From Eubacterium sp. (GTDB lineage Bacteria > Bacillota > Clostridia > Oscillospirales > Ruminococcaceae): a stretch of DNA of 64,000 bases. Positions 53,171 to 61,036 of this stretch are shown here, one piece after another. The position numbers and the translations under genes are program-made. Within the stretch, counting starts at the first letter, position 1. The number at the start of each line of letters is the position of its first letter. The DNA lies in assembly GCA_022511265.1 (NCBI GenBank), contig JAFLRX010000011.1, forward strand, positions 1-64,000, given 5' to 3'. Below the pieces are notes generated by a model. The model did no database searches and had not been told where the DNA came from. It worked only from the letters and a program-made list of their open reading frames with translations.

Positions 53171-53704
53171 ATGGAGTATACATTAAAAAACGGGAAAACG
53201 GTTATCATCAGAGAGCCGAAAACCGATGACGCGCAGGCGCTTGTTTCCCTGATGACAACAGCCTATACCGAAACGCCGTTTTTGGCAGGAAACCCGGGAG
53301 AATTTACCACTACCCCGGAGGAGGAAAGTAAGATCATAGAAAACGCATTGAACAGCCAAACCAGCACATGGTTCGTTGCCGAATATGAGGGTAAGGTCGT
53401 CGGTCAATGCTCTGTGGGGCTTAAAGGCAGCCGCCAGCGTCTACGGCACAGGGCAGAACTGGGGTTTGTCATCCTTGAACGATTCTGCAATATCGGCATC
53501 GGCGGAAAAATGATGACGGAATGTCTTAAATGGTGTACCGACAACGGCGTGACACAGGCTGAATTAGATGTTGTCACAGGTAATGAAAGAGCCCTGAATA
53601 TGTACAAAAGCTTTGGATTTGAGATAGTGGGGACATCGCCGAAGGCTTTGAAATACCCCGACGGCACTTATGCCGATGAGTACAGAATGGTAAAGTTTTT
53701 GTGA
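53171..53704 (+). CDS. GNAT-family N-acetyltransferase
   Basis: 177 residues. Acetyl-CoA site ELGFVILERFCNIGIGGKMM (Q/R-x-x-G-x-G/A form reads RFCNIGIGGK), strand TWFVAEYEGKVVGQCSVGLK and the end GNERALNMYKSFGFEIVG are GNAT motifs. Substrate unknown. The start is the ATG after GGAGAAAAGCT, nine codons inside the track ORF. First gene of a small cassette whose DNA is AT-richer than its neighbours. Confidence 0.92.
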   Translation: MEYTLKNGKTVIIREPKTDDAQALVSLMTTAYTETPFLAGNPGEFTTTPEEESKIIENALNSQTSTWFVAEYEGKVVGQCSVGLKGSRQRLRHRAELGFVILERFCNIGIGGKMMTECLKWCTDNGVTQAELDVVTGNERALNMYKSFGFEIVGTSPKALKYPDGTYADEYRMVKFL

Positions 53705-53726
53705 TATATTAAATTGAGGTAAATAT

Positions 53727-54266
53727 ATGAACGCATTGATTATCAATTGCAGCCCTGTACGAAACGGCGCAACCGCCGAGATAGTAAAAACGGCGTCTAA
53801 CAGCTTATCCGCAAGATATGAAGTAAAAACAATATGCATAGATGATTATGACATAGGTTTTTGCAAAGGGTGCAGAGCCTGCCATAAAACGGCACAATGT
53901 ATTCAACAGGATGATGTTGACATGGTAATGGAGCTGTACGAGTGGGCTGATGTAATCATATCAGTTGCCCCGTCCTACTGGGCGGATATACCGGGGCAGT
54001 TCAAAGTGTTCATTGACAGATGCACGCCGTGGTGCAATACTCACGAACCTCACACAGCTATCAGCAAAGGTAAAAAAGGATACACCATTGCATTAAGGAC
54101 AGGACCGGGTATGAAAGAATGCGAGCGTATCGTCCAAACTATCGAGCATTTTTACTGGCATTTGGAGATAGAGTGCCGCGGCAGCCTGTGTTTGTGTTCT
54201 GTGGACTGCAAAGAGGCTGTTGAGCCGAGAAAAAATGAAATTATAGACTTTTGTGAAAATATATAA
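53727..54266 (+). CDS. Flavodoxin-fold NAD(P)H:FMN reductase
   Basis: 179 residues. FMN phosphate loop INCSPVRNGATAEIVKTA, then a cysteine cluster GFCKGCRACHKTAQC as in iron-sulfur flavoproteins and related reductases, then SVAPSYWADIPGQFKVFIDR. The cysteines may bind a metal or be redox active. Partner and substrate unknown. It lies 22 bp after the GNAT gene on the same strand. Confidence 0.88.
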   Translation: MNALIINCSPVRNGATAEIVKTASNSLSARYEVKTICIDDYDIGFCKGCRACHKTAQCIQQDDVDMVMELYEWADVIISVAPSYWADIPGQFKVFIDRCTPWCNTHEPHTAISKGKKGYTIALRTGPGMKECERIVQTIEHFYWHLEIECRGSLCLCSVDCKEAVEPRKNEIIDFCENI

Positions 54267-54292
54267 GTCATAAATACCGAGGTGATATATCC

Positions 54293-54814
54293 ATGTATAA
54301 GGGTTTGGTTCAATTACCCGAAACAAAATATCTGGGATTTGGTATTATGATGCCATGGGAAAACAATCTTGAAATTCAGTTCGGACTGTGGCAGCAGGCA
54401 GTGGATTTCAAGAAAATCGAAGCCCTTAAAGAATTATGCGGTAGCGAGCAAGCTATAGGAATTTTCTGCTATAGATGTGATGAGAAAACTCAAACATTTT
54501 CTTACCATATTGCCTGTGAAAACAAAAATAAAGCTGTGAGTGCAGAATTTGAAGAACTGAAAATAGACGCAGGAACATTTGCCCAATTTGAAAACACCTG
54601 TCAGAATTTTTCCGACAGATTTAAAGCATATAATGACTTGTGCGATGAGATATGGGGCAAATGGCTTCCTAATTCGGATTATATTTCTCTTATTGAGCTG
54701 GAAACATTGGGCAGTGTTGAGGGCTATGCTTCGCTCGAAGTATATAAAACCGGCAATCCGACTGCTGTTCCGTATCAGTTTGAAATACTGCTGCCTGTAA
54801 AAAGGAAATCGTAA
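54293..54814 (+). CDS. GyrI-like effector-binding protein
   Basis: 173 residues without an HTH: a stand-alone GyrI/AraC effector-binding-like domain (YLGFGIMMPWENNLEIQFGL, LIELETLGSVEGYASLEVY, YQFEILLPVKRK). Such proteins bind small hydrophobic molecules or shield targets from drugs. It is visibly AT-richer than flanking genes, which hints at recent acquisition of the cassette. Third and last gene, 26 bp after the reductase. Confidence 0.78.
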   Translation: MYKGLVQLPETKYLGFGIMMPWENNLEIQFGLWQQAVDFKKIEALKELCGSEQAIGIFCYRCDEKTQTFSYHIACENKNKAVSAEFEELKIDAGTFAQFENTCQNFSDRFKAYNDLCDEIWGKWLPNSDYISLIELETLGSVEGYASLEVYKTGNPTAVPYQFEILLPVKRKS

Positions 54815-54819
54815 AAATT

Positions 54820-54848
54820 AAAATCCTGAGACTTGCTCTCAGGATTTT
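54820..54848. terminator. Bidirectional terminator
   Basis: 12-bp perfect stem aaaatcctgaga/tctcaggatttt with loop cttgc, between convergent genes. Confidence 0.9.
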
Positions 54849-54849
54849 A

Positions 54850-55941
54850 TCATTTACAATACAACTCCACATCCCACGCGGGGAGATAGGGCGGCTCTCG
54901 CAGATACATGCGATATTCCGGGTTCAGCGCCTTTATTTTCAGCGGCAGCGCGAACATATCCTCCGGGCGGTGGTAGAGCGAGACTATCAGCTTTGGCTTG
55001 CAGCGGCGGATGATTTGCTCGCAGCCGTCTATTGCCCTGTCCTCGCAGCCCTCGGTATCGAACTTTATCACGGTGACATCGTCGTCCCCCGCCACGCCGT
55101 CAAGGCTTTTCATTGGCGTCATTTTCACCGACGCGGCTTTTGGCGGCAGCCCGCCGGTGAATGGGATAAAGCCGGAATTCCTGCCGCCCTTGGAGACAAA
55201 CGGCAGCTCCTCTTCCCTGTCCCACGCGCCCGCGTTTATTGTGACCAGCTTGTCCTCCAGCGCGGCGTGACGTTTTTTCAGCCGTTCAAGGCTTTTCCTG
55301 TCCGGCTCAAAGGCATACACCCGCCGCACCTTGCCGCCTGTCGCCGTCAGAAACTCCTCAACGGTGTCCCCGTTAAACGCGCCGAGGTCGGCGTAGGTCT
55401 CGCTTTCGCCTAATTCCAGCAGCGGATATGCCGCGCCCTTTTCAGTCTGGTGCGGTATAAGATAGCGAATATCTCCGCTGATACGGTAATACAGCCAGCC
55501 CTCAAACAGCCGCCTTGACTGCTCGTCGGCAAGCATGCCGTATACCTCGCTAAGCTCTTCAATATGCTCCTCGGCATATTCTTTATCAAACAGTCCGCCG
55601 CCTATCACCGGGACATCTGGGACATATAATTCCTGCTCGGCGGCTATGCGGTGGATATTTTCCAACACCTCGGGACGCTGTGTGCCGAAGCACACCAGCA
55701 CGATAAATTCCCCGTACTGCGCCTTTATATCCGAATATTTTCTCACCTCAAACCCCGCAAAGCTGTGACCGCGCACAAAATCATCGCTCGCCATAAATCC
55801 GGCGGGCGATATGTTTTTTTCGTTCATTACGTTCAGCACCTTCTGTGCGCCGTCGCCCATGCCGTAAAGAATTATCGGCTTGTCGGCGGTTTGCAGTCGC
55901 TCCCATAATGAGGGAACATTTGTGATATCAAGAGGTGACAT
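54850..55941 (-). CDS. FkbM-family methyltransferase with N-terminal Rossmann-like domain
   Basis: 363 residues. The N-terminal 110 residues look like a nucleotide-binding domain (PIILYGMGDGAQKVLNVMNE, FIVLVCFGTQRPEVL); the C-terminal part is SAM-dependent: YADLGAFNGDTVEEFLTATG, VRRVYAFEPDRKSLERLKKR, VTVIKFDTEGCEDRAIDGCE, KLIVSLYHRPEDMFALPLKI. FkbM domains O-methylate sugars or polyketides; here a surface glycan is a reasonable guess. The start is the ATG after AAAGGAG. 47 bp downstream of glmS on the same strand. Confidence 0.88.
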   Translation of the reverse strand: MSPLDITNVPSLWERLQTADKPIILYGMGDGAQKVLNVMNEKNISPAGFMASDDFVRGHSFAGFEVRKYSDIKAQYGEFIVLVCFGTQRPEVLENIHRIAAEQELYVPDVPVIGGGLFDKEYAEEHIEELSEVYGMLADEQSRRLFEGWLYYRISGDIRYLIPHQTEKGAAYPLLELGESETYADLGAFNGDTVEEFLTATGGKVRRVYAFEPDRKSLERLKKRHAALEDKLVTINAGAWDREEELPFVSKGGRNSGFIPFTGGLPPKAASVKMTPMKSLDGVAGDDDVTVIKFDTEGCEDRAIDGCEQIIRRCKPKLIVSLYHRPEDMFALPLKIKALNPEYRMYLREPPYLPAWDVELYCK

Positions 55942-55988
55942 ATTTTCTCCTTTATACAACTATTCGGGCGGCAAGCCGCCCGAATTAC

Positions 55989-57812
55989 TTATTCTACAGT
56001 TACCGATTTAGCGAGATTTCTCGGATGGTCAACGTCGCAGTCCTTCAGCACCGCGGTGTAATATGCGATAAGCTGCAGCGGCACCACCGCCACCAGCGGC
56101 ATCAGCATATCGCGTGCCGTCGGCAGATATACCGGGCAATCGGCGTCCTTGCCGAGATCATTCATACCCTCTCCGCAGATAAGCACCACCATAGCGCCGC
56201 GGGATTTTACTTCCTTAACGTTGCTTGCAGTCTTTTCGTATAGGTCGTGCTGGGTCGCCACCGCGATGACCGGCATTCCTTCTTCAATAAGAGAAATAGT
56301 ACCATGCTTTAACTCGCCTGCCGCATAGCTTTCGGAATGGATATAGGAGATCTCCTTCAGCTTCAGGCTGCCCTCCATGCTCAGCGCATAGTCCAGCCCC
56401 CTGCCGATGTACAGCAGGCTGTCCGCGCTCATCAGACGTGCCGCAACCTTCTGATACTGCTCTTGATCATCTATGCATACCTGCACCTTGTCGGGTATCT
56501 CTAACAGCTCTGTAATAAGCTGCTTTGTCTCCTGCTCGCTTATCGCACCGCGCGCATACGCCACACGGAATGCCAGCAGATACATAAACGCGGTCTGCAC
56601 CATATACGCCTTGGTAGAGCATACCGAAATTTCAGGTCCTGCAAGAGTATACATTACCATTTTCGCCTCACGTGCGATAGACGAGCCGACAACATTTACT
56701 ATAGCCAAAGTATCAGCGCCTACCCTGTTGGACAGCTTGAGCGCCTCCAACGTGTCGGCGGTCTCGCCCGACTGGGATATTACTACCACTAAATCGTCCT
56801 TTGTCAGCAGCGGGTTGCGGTATCTGAACTCCGACGCCATGTCAACAATGACAGGCGTACGCGCCAGCGACTCTATTATATACTTGCCGACTATGCCCGC
56901 ATGCATTGCCGAGCCGCAGCCGATTATGTAAATATGCTTATACTCGCGCAGCTTTTCGTCGGTCAGTCCGCACTCTGAAAAGTCCGGCATACCGTCCTTT
57001 ACACGCGGGTTTATTGTCTTCTTCAGCGCGTCCGGCTGCTCGGTTATCTCTTTTAGCATAAAGTGTGCATAGCCGCCCTTTTCCGCCGCGGATACGTCCC
57101 AGTCAGCCACCTGCAATTCTTTTTCTATCACGTTGCGGTGTACGTCATAGAAGGTCACGCCGTCCTTGGTGATATCCGCTATCTCGCCCGGCTCAAGCAG
57201 ATAATATTCCTTGGTATGCTCGATTATCGCGGTGACATCCGAGCCGATGAACATCTCGCCGTCGCCCTTGCCGACAATAAGCGGGCTTTCCTTTCTTACC
57301 GCGAAAAGGCGGTTTTTATGCTCACGGAAGATGATACCCAGCGCGTACGCGCCCTCGATATCCGCGACAGTCTTTATGATAGCGTCCAGCGGGTCGCCGT
57401 TGTAGTTGTAGTCCAGCAGCTTTGCCACCGTCTCGGTGTCGGTCTCACTCTCAAAGCCATAGCCGTGCTCGGTAAGAAACTCCTTTATCTTGCGGTAATT
57501 CTCGATAATACCGTTATGTACGATGGACACACGCCCGTTGCCTATCGGGTGAGAGTTGATGTCGCTCGGCTCGCCGTGGGTCGCCCAACGGGTATGCCCT
57601 ATGCCGGATATCGCCGACATATGCCGCTCGGTCTTTAACCGCTTTTCCAGTCCCTCGGCTATCTTGCCCTTTGCCTTGACAGTCTGTATCCTGTCATTTT
57701 CAAACAGCGCGATACCCGCAGAGTCATATCCCCTGTATTCCAGCTTTTTAAGCGCGTTTACGAGAATATCCGTGCATTCTCTCTCGCCTGCATATCCGAC
57801 AATTCCGCACAT
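55989..57812 (-). CDS. glmS: Glutamine-fructose-6-phosphate aminotransferase
   Basis: 607 residues. N-terminal Ntn glutaminase beginning MCGIVGYAGERECTDIL with the catalytic Cys at position 2, GHTRWATHGEPSDINSHPIG; then two SIS domains (CGSAMHAGIVGKYIIESLAR, VISQSGETADTLEAL, SYAAGELKHGTISLI) and the C-terminal HPRNLAKSVTVE. It makes glucosamine-6-phosphate for wall precursors. The start is ATG 57812 behind AAAGGAC; the track ORF runs 98 codons further through an inserted element and is an artefact. Confidence 0.97.
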   Translation of the reverse strand: MCGIVGYAGERECTDILVNALKKLEYRGYDSAGIALFENDRIQTVKAKGKIAEGLEKRLKTERHMSAISGIGHTRWATHGEPSDINSHPIGNGRVSIVHNGIIENYRKIKEFLTEHGYGFESETDTETVAKLLDYNYNGDPLDAIIKTVADIEGAYALGIIFREHKNRLFAVRKESPLIVGKGDGEMFIGSDVTAIIEHTKEYYLLEPGEIADITKDGVTFYDVHRNVIEKELQVADWDVSAAEKGGYAHFMLKEITEQPDALKKTINPRVKDGMPDFSECGLTDEKLREYKHIYIIGCGSAMHAGIVGKYIIESLARTPVIVDMASEFRYRNPLLTKDDLVVVISQSGETADTLEALKLSNRVGADTLAIVNVVGSSIAREAKMVMYTLAGPEISVCSTKAYMVQTAFMYLLAFRVAYARGAISEQETKQLITELLEIPDKVQVCIDDQEQYQKVAARLMSADSLLYIGRGLDYALSMEGSLKLKEISYIHSESYAAGELKHGTISLIEEGMPVIAVATQHDLYEKTASNVKEVKSRGAMVVLICGEGMNDLGKDADCPVYLPTARDMLMPLVAVVPLQLIAYYTAVLKDCDVDHPRNLAKSVTVE

Positions 57813-57840
57813 AGTATAAGTCCTTTCGAGTTTTTCTATG

Positions 57841-58045
57841 GCAACACCGCACAGAGATTGTGTGAAAGATGCGCCGTCAGATTTTTCGTCAGATTGTATC
57901 AAAATTTTGCAGGCATACTGTCGTATGTCAAGAAATTTTGGTGCAAGATGGCGGAAAATATGCAAGCATATTTCGCCACGATCTGAAAGATCGTGCAGGT
58001 CTTTAGACAACGCAAAGCCGCCAGGCGGTCTTTGTGCGGTATTGC
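57841..58045. mobile_element. 205-bp MITE-like element in the glmS leader
   Basis: GCAACACCGCACAGAGA (57841-57857) and, inverted, GCAATACCGCACAAAGA (58029-58045) agree at 15 of 17 bases. Between them lie further hairpins: cacgatct-gaa-agatcgtg, a ggcg(g)aaatatgc/gcatatttcgcc arm pair and catac-tgt-cgtatg. No transposase is coded. On the minus strand the element is open in the glmS frame and reads as a peptide containing LSDRGEICLHIF and DIRQYACKILIQSDEKSDG, a kind of peptide I recall from repeated short ORFs in Clostridia. It sits between the glmS promoter and the glmS start. Confidence 0.72.
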
Positions 58046-58110
58046 CCAATATAAATTCTATTTTCAAGGGTAAAAAATAATACCGAAAACCGTGCTGTTT
58101 CAGCAATTAA

Positions 58111-58139
58111 AGTATAACACAAATCATATCCAATGTCAA
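58111..58139 (-). promoter_or_regulatory. Promoter of glmS
   Basis: Minus strand TTGACA, 17 bp, TATACT. Transcription would start near 58104, giving a leader of about 290 bases that contains the inserted element. The rest of 57813-58246 holds only this promoter and the upstream region of the sigma gene. Confidence 0.85.
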
Positions 58140-58185
58140 TCGGATTTCCGTTATTGCGTTTTTTCCGAAAAAATGATAAAATTTC

Positions 58186-58192
58186 TGTAATA
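58186..58192 (+). promoter_or_regulatory. TGTAATA motif upstream of the first ECF sigma gene
   Basis: TGTAATA preceded by an A4T3 run stands 61 bases before the ATG. The same motif in the same type of context stands 51 bases before the second ECF gene (60428). It may be an ECF -35 element for autoregulation; a matching -10 is not certain. Confidence 0.4.
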
Positions 58193-58246
58193 CCACGTCA
58201 AAAAATCCGATTATTATTACAGAGAGATCTCAGAGGGAGGGATAAA

Positions 58247-58804
58247 ATGGAGGACAGAGAAATAATAGGGCTGTTTTTCGACCGCTCAGAGCGCGCGGTT
58301 TCCTGTCTTGCCGACAAGTACGGAAAGATTTTCCTTATCACCGCACAAAACATACTCGGCAGCCGCGAGGACGCGGAAGAATGTGTCAACGACGCATATC
58401 TCGGCGTCTGGAACAGCATCCCGCCCAAATATCCCTCCCCGCTGCTGCCCTATGTCTGCCGGATAGTGCGCAATATCGCGGTGGACAAGCTGAGAAAAAA
58501 CACCGCGCAAAAGCGCGGCAGCGGCTATGACCTTTCGTTGACCGAGTTGGGAGATTTTCTTTCTTCAGATATCTCGGTAGAGCAACAGTCCGACGCGAAT
58601 ATGTTGGCAGCGCAGCTGAACGAATTTCTCGGCACGCTGGACAAAGAGCAGCGGATAATGTTCGTGCGGCGTTACTGGTACTGTGACAGCGTCAAGGAGA
58701 TAGCCGAAAGGATGAATATATCCTCCGGCGCGGCGGCGGTACGTCTCTCCCGTATACGAAAAGAACTTAAAAGCTACCTTAAAGACAAAGGAGTTACGGT
58801 ATGA
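58247..58804 (+). CDS. ECF-type RNA polymerase sigma factor (first copy)
   Basis: 185 residues. Region 2: ADKYGKIFLITAQNILGSRE, DAEECVNDAYLGVWNSIPP; region 4: LDKEQRIMFVRRYWYCDSVK, EIAERMNISSGAAAVRLSRI. No region 3. The start is the ATG after GGGAGGGAT; the track ORF extends upstream into the glmS promoter. It overlaps the next gene by ATGA, a normal sigma/anti-sigma arrangement. The stimulus is unknown. Confidence 0.93.
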   Translation: MEDREIIGLFFDRSERAVSCLADKYGKIFLITAQNILGSREDAEECVNDAYLGVWNSIPPKYPSPLLPYVCRIVRNIAVDKLRKNTAQKRGSGYDLSLTELGDFLSSDISVEQQSDANMLAAQLNEFLGTLDKEQRIMFVRRYWYCDSVKEIAERMNISSGAAAVRLSRIRKELKSYLKDKGVTV

Positions 58805-60336
58805 AATATGAACCCTTATCAAAAGCAATAGAAAAAATAGACGACAGCTACATCAACGAAGCGGCGGACTATCACGCTGACCCCTCCGCGCGTAAACGGA
58901 TACCGTTTGTAAAATACGCGGCGGTCGCCGCCTGCGGCGTGCTGGCGGTGGGCGCGGGCGCGTTTGTGATAACCGACAGTCTAAGCGTCGGGTCGCCGAT
59001 AAGCTATAGTGACACCGGCAGCACCGCGTCTGTCTTCTCCGACAATTCAGCCGACATCGTAACATCGGTGACAACCGAAAGCTCCGACACCGCAAGCGGC
59101 AGCACCGAGACAGAGTACAAGATATATGAATATATAAGCAGCAAAGAACAGTACGCAGGCAGTGAAAAAATTATCCCGAAATATGCGTCAATAGAAAAAA
59201 TAAAAGAAGAAATAAACTCAATGTATTCCAAGCCGCCGTATTATGAACCGTATGAGCTGGCATCGGAAGATTATGAAAGACTGCATTTGCCGAGCTTTTG
59301 GGAAAACGTAGAGCTTATCTCCGATTCCGTCACAGTTCTTGACACCGCCCGGACAGCAGCGCTTGACGAGCAGACGCGCGATGAGATAATAAAGGACTTT
59401 TTCGGTGATGAATATGACCCGAAATATGTTGCACAGCCGGGCGATGATTATTATATTAGAGGGATGTATAACTATGTTGACAGCGAGCGCAAAAACCGCG
59501 TTTCACTGGACAACGACATAGCAAGAGGCATTATAACCGACTGCAAAGATGTAATATATTTTGACGAGTTTTCAGAGCTCAAAATGTCCTTATATCTTAA
59601 TGCAAAACCCGATACACCCGAAAGGGAAAAATGGGGCAACCACACAATAGAGTTGTGGGGAGAAACGATAGCCGTTGGTAAAACAGTAGTATTCGCTGAA
59701 AACTATGCGACGGATCTGATAGCAAAACTTGGCATCGAAAATTACATTGTTGACGCTTCAAGTGTACAGCTATACCATTTAACCAACTTTGACAAAGAGA
59801 CCGAGACGCTGGGCGGCGAAGATGAGATTGACTATCTGGTAATAAATTTCAAGGCATACTGTGTTGACGAGGATTATAACGGAGTTCCGCTGATGTCTTA
59901 CTCTGCCGCAGGATATAACAACAGTTCTGACGATGATACTATCGCTCCGTCGTTAGTAAATCCGTTTTCTCTTACTGTTATAATGTATAAGCCGGATAAG
60001 ATCGGCTATATCAATTTTGACATACCACAGATAACCGAGCCGACGGTCTGCGCAAAATACGCCGACATGCTGACACTGAATACCGCCGCACAGATTGCCG
60101 ATGAATATCTTGCAAGCGCATTTTTCTCCGAAAAAGTCTCTCTTGAATATATGCAAAACGCCGAGACCGGACAGCTTATGCCTTATTGGATATTTAGAAA
60201 AGGCGGACATTATAACGTTCCCAACAGCATTAAATATAAATTTATCTGCGTAAACGCCGTCACCGGCGAGGTAGATTCCAACCTGCCGGAGAATATGATA
60301 AACATTCAAGCATGGAACGGCGAAAACGCCGAATAA
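58801..60336 (+). CDS. Membrane-anchored partner of the first ECF sigma (putative anti-sigma)
   Basis: 511 residues. A cytoplasmic stretch of about 36 residues (IEKIDDSYINEAADYHADPS), one membrane helix (YAAVAACGVLAVGAGAFVIT), a Ser/Thr linker, and an extracytoplasmic domain of over 400 residues of no recognised family. No zinc-binding ZAS motif (HxxxCxxC) is present. The N-terminal part is nearly repeated in the gene at 61033. Inference: it holds the coupled sigma at the membrane and senses an outside signal. Confidence 0.82.
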   Translation: MKYEPLSKAIEKIDDSYINEAADYHADPSARKRIPFVKYAAVAACGVLAVGAGAFVITDSLSVGSPISYSDTGSTASVFSDNSADIVTSVTTESSDTASGSTETEYKIYEYISSKEQYAGSEKIIPKYASIEKIKEEINSMYSKPPYYEPYELASEDYERLHLPSFWENVELISDSVTVLDTARTAALDEQTRDEIIKDFFGDEYDPKYVAQPGDDYYIRGMYNYVDSERKNRVSLDNDIARGIITDCKDVIYFDEFSELKMSLYLNAKPDTPEREKWGNHTIELWGETIAVGKTVVFAENYATDLIAKLGIENYIVDASSVQLYHLTNFDKETETLGGEDEIDYLVINFKAYCVDEDYNGVPLMSYSAAGYNNSSDDDTIAPSLVNPFSLTVIMYKPDKIGYINFDIPQITEPTVCAKYADMLTLNTAAQIADEYLASAFFSEKVSLEYMQNAETGQLMPYWIFRKGGHYNVPNSIKYKFICVNAVTGEVDSNLPENMINIQAWNGENAE

Positions 60337-60351
60337 CTCCCTCACCCTCTT

Positions 60352-60387
60352 GCCGCCCGACAAATGTCGGGCGGCATATTTGTTTTT
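60352..60387 (+). terminator. Terminator after the first sigma cassette
   Basis: 11-bp perfect stem gccgcccgaca/tgtcgggcggc with loop aa, followed by atatttgttttt. Confidence 0.8.
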
Positions 60388-60427
60388 ACGGCAAAAATAT
60401 GTTAAAATAAGAAAAATAAAAAATTCT

Positions 60428-60434
60428 TGTAATA
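60428..60434 (+). promoter_or_regulatory. TGTAATA motif upstream of the second ECF sigma gene
   Basis: Same heptamer and A/T context as at 58186, 51 bases before the second sigma start. Confidence 0.4.
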
Positions 60435-60478
60435 TTCCACTCTAAATCCTTAATGTATAAGTGAAGGGACGTGATCTG

Positions 60479-61036
60479 ATGGACGACGGCAAAATAATAG
60501 ACCTGTTCTTTGAACGTTCAGAACAGGCTATATCACAATTATCCGAAAAATACGGGCATATCTGCGTAAGGATTGCCCAAAACATCCTAAAGAACCGCGA
60601 GGACGCGGAGGAATGTGCCAACGACGCATATCTCGGTGTATGGAACACCGTTCCGCCCCGCCGCCCCGACCCGCTTATATCCTATCTTTGCCGTCTGGTA
60701 AAAAACAACGCGCTCACCAAATATCATTCCAACACCGCGCAAAAGCGCAACACCTACTACGACACACCCATAACAGAGCTGGAAGATTGCATCCCTTCAC
60801 CCCGCACCACCGAAGACAGCTGCGACGCGAGAGAGCTGTCCCGCGCCATCAACGCGTTTTTGCGCAGTCTTGACATCGACAGCCGCGTGATGTTCGTCCG
60901 CCGTTATTGGTACCGCGACAGTGTAAAAGACATTGCCAAGCGTTTCAATATCACCCCCGGCAACGCCGCGGTACGGCTCTCCCGCATACGCGGCGACATG
61001 AAAGAACACCTTGAGAAAAGAGGGATATCCGTATGA
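60479..61036 (+). CDS. ECF-type RNA polymerase sigma factor (second copy)
   Basis: 185 residues, a close paralogue of the 58247 gene: SEKYGHICVRIAQNILKNRE, DAEECANDAYLGVWNTVPP, VMFVRRYWYRDSVKDIAKRF, GNAAVRLSRIRGDMKEHLEK. The ATG at 60479 was preferred to the GTG six codons upstream because AAGGGA lies at usable distance. It overlaps the next gene by ATGA. Confidence 0.92.
   Translation: MDDGKIIDLFFERSEQAISQLSEKYGHICVRIAQNILKNREDAEECANDAYLGVWNTVPPRRPDPLISYLCRLVKNNALTKYHSNTAQKRNTYYDTPITELEDCIPSPRTTEDSCDARELSRAINAFLRSLDIDSRVMFVRRYWYRDSVKDIAKRFNITPGNAAVRLSRIRGDMKEHLEKRGISV

Noticed and set aside
57813-58104. glmS ribozyme upstream of glmS
   Set aside because: The leader was read on the minus strand and no ribozyme core sequence was recognisable; the space is taken by the MITE-like element.
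55989-58106. 705-residue glmS ORF of the track
   Set aside because: The first 98 codons run through a 205-bp element with inverted repeats; the catalytic Cys2 requires the start MCGIVGY at 57812, which has a ribosome site.
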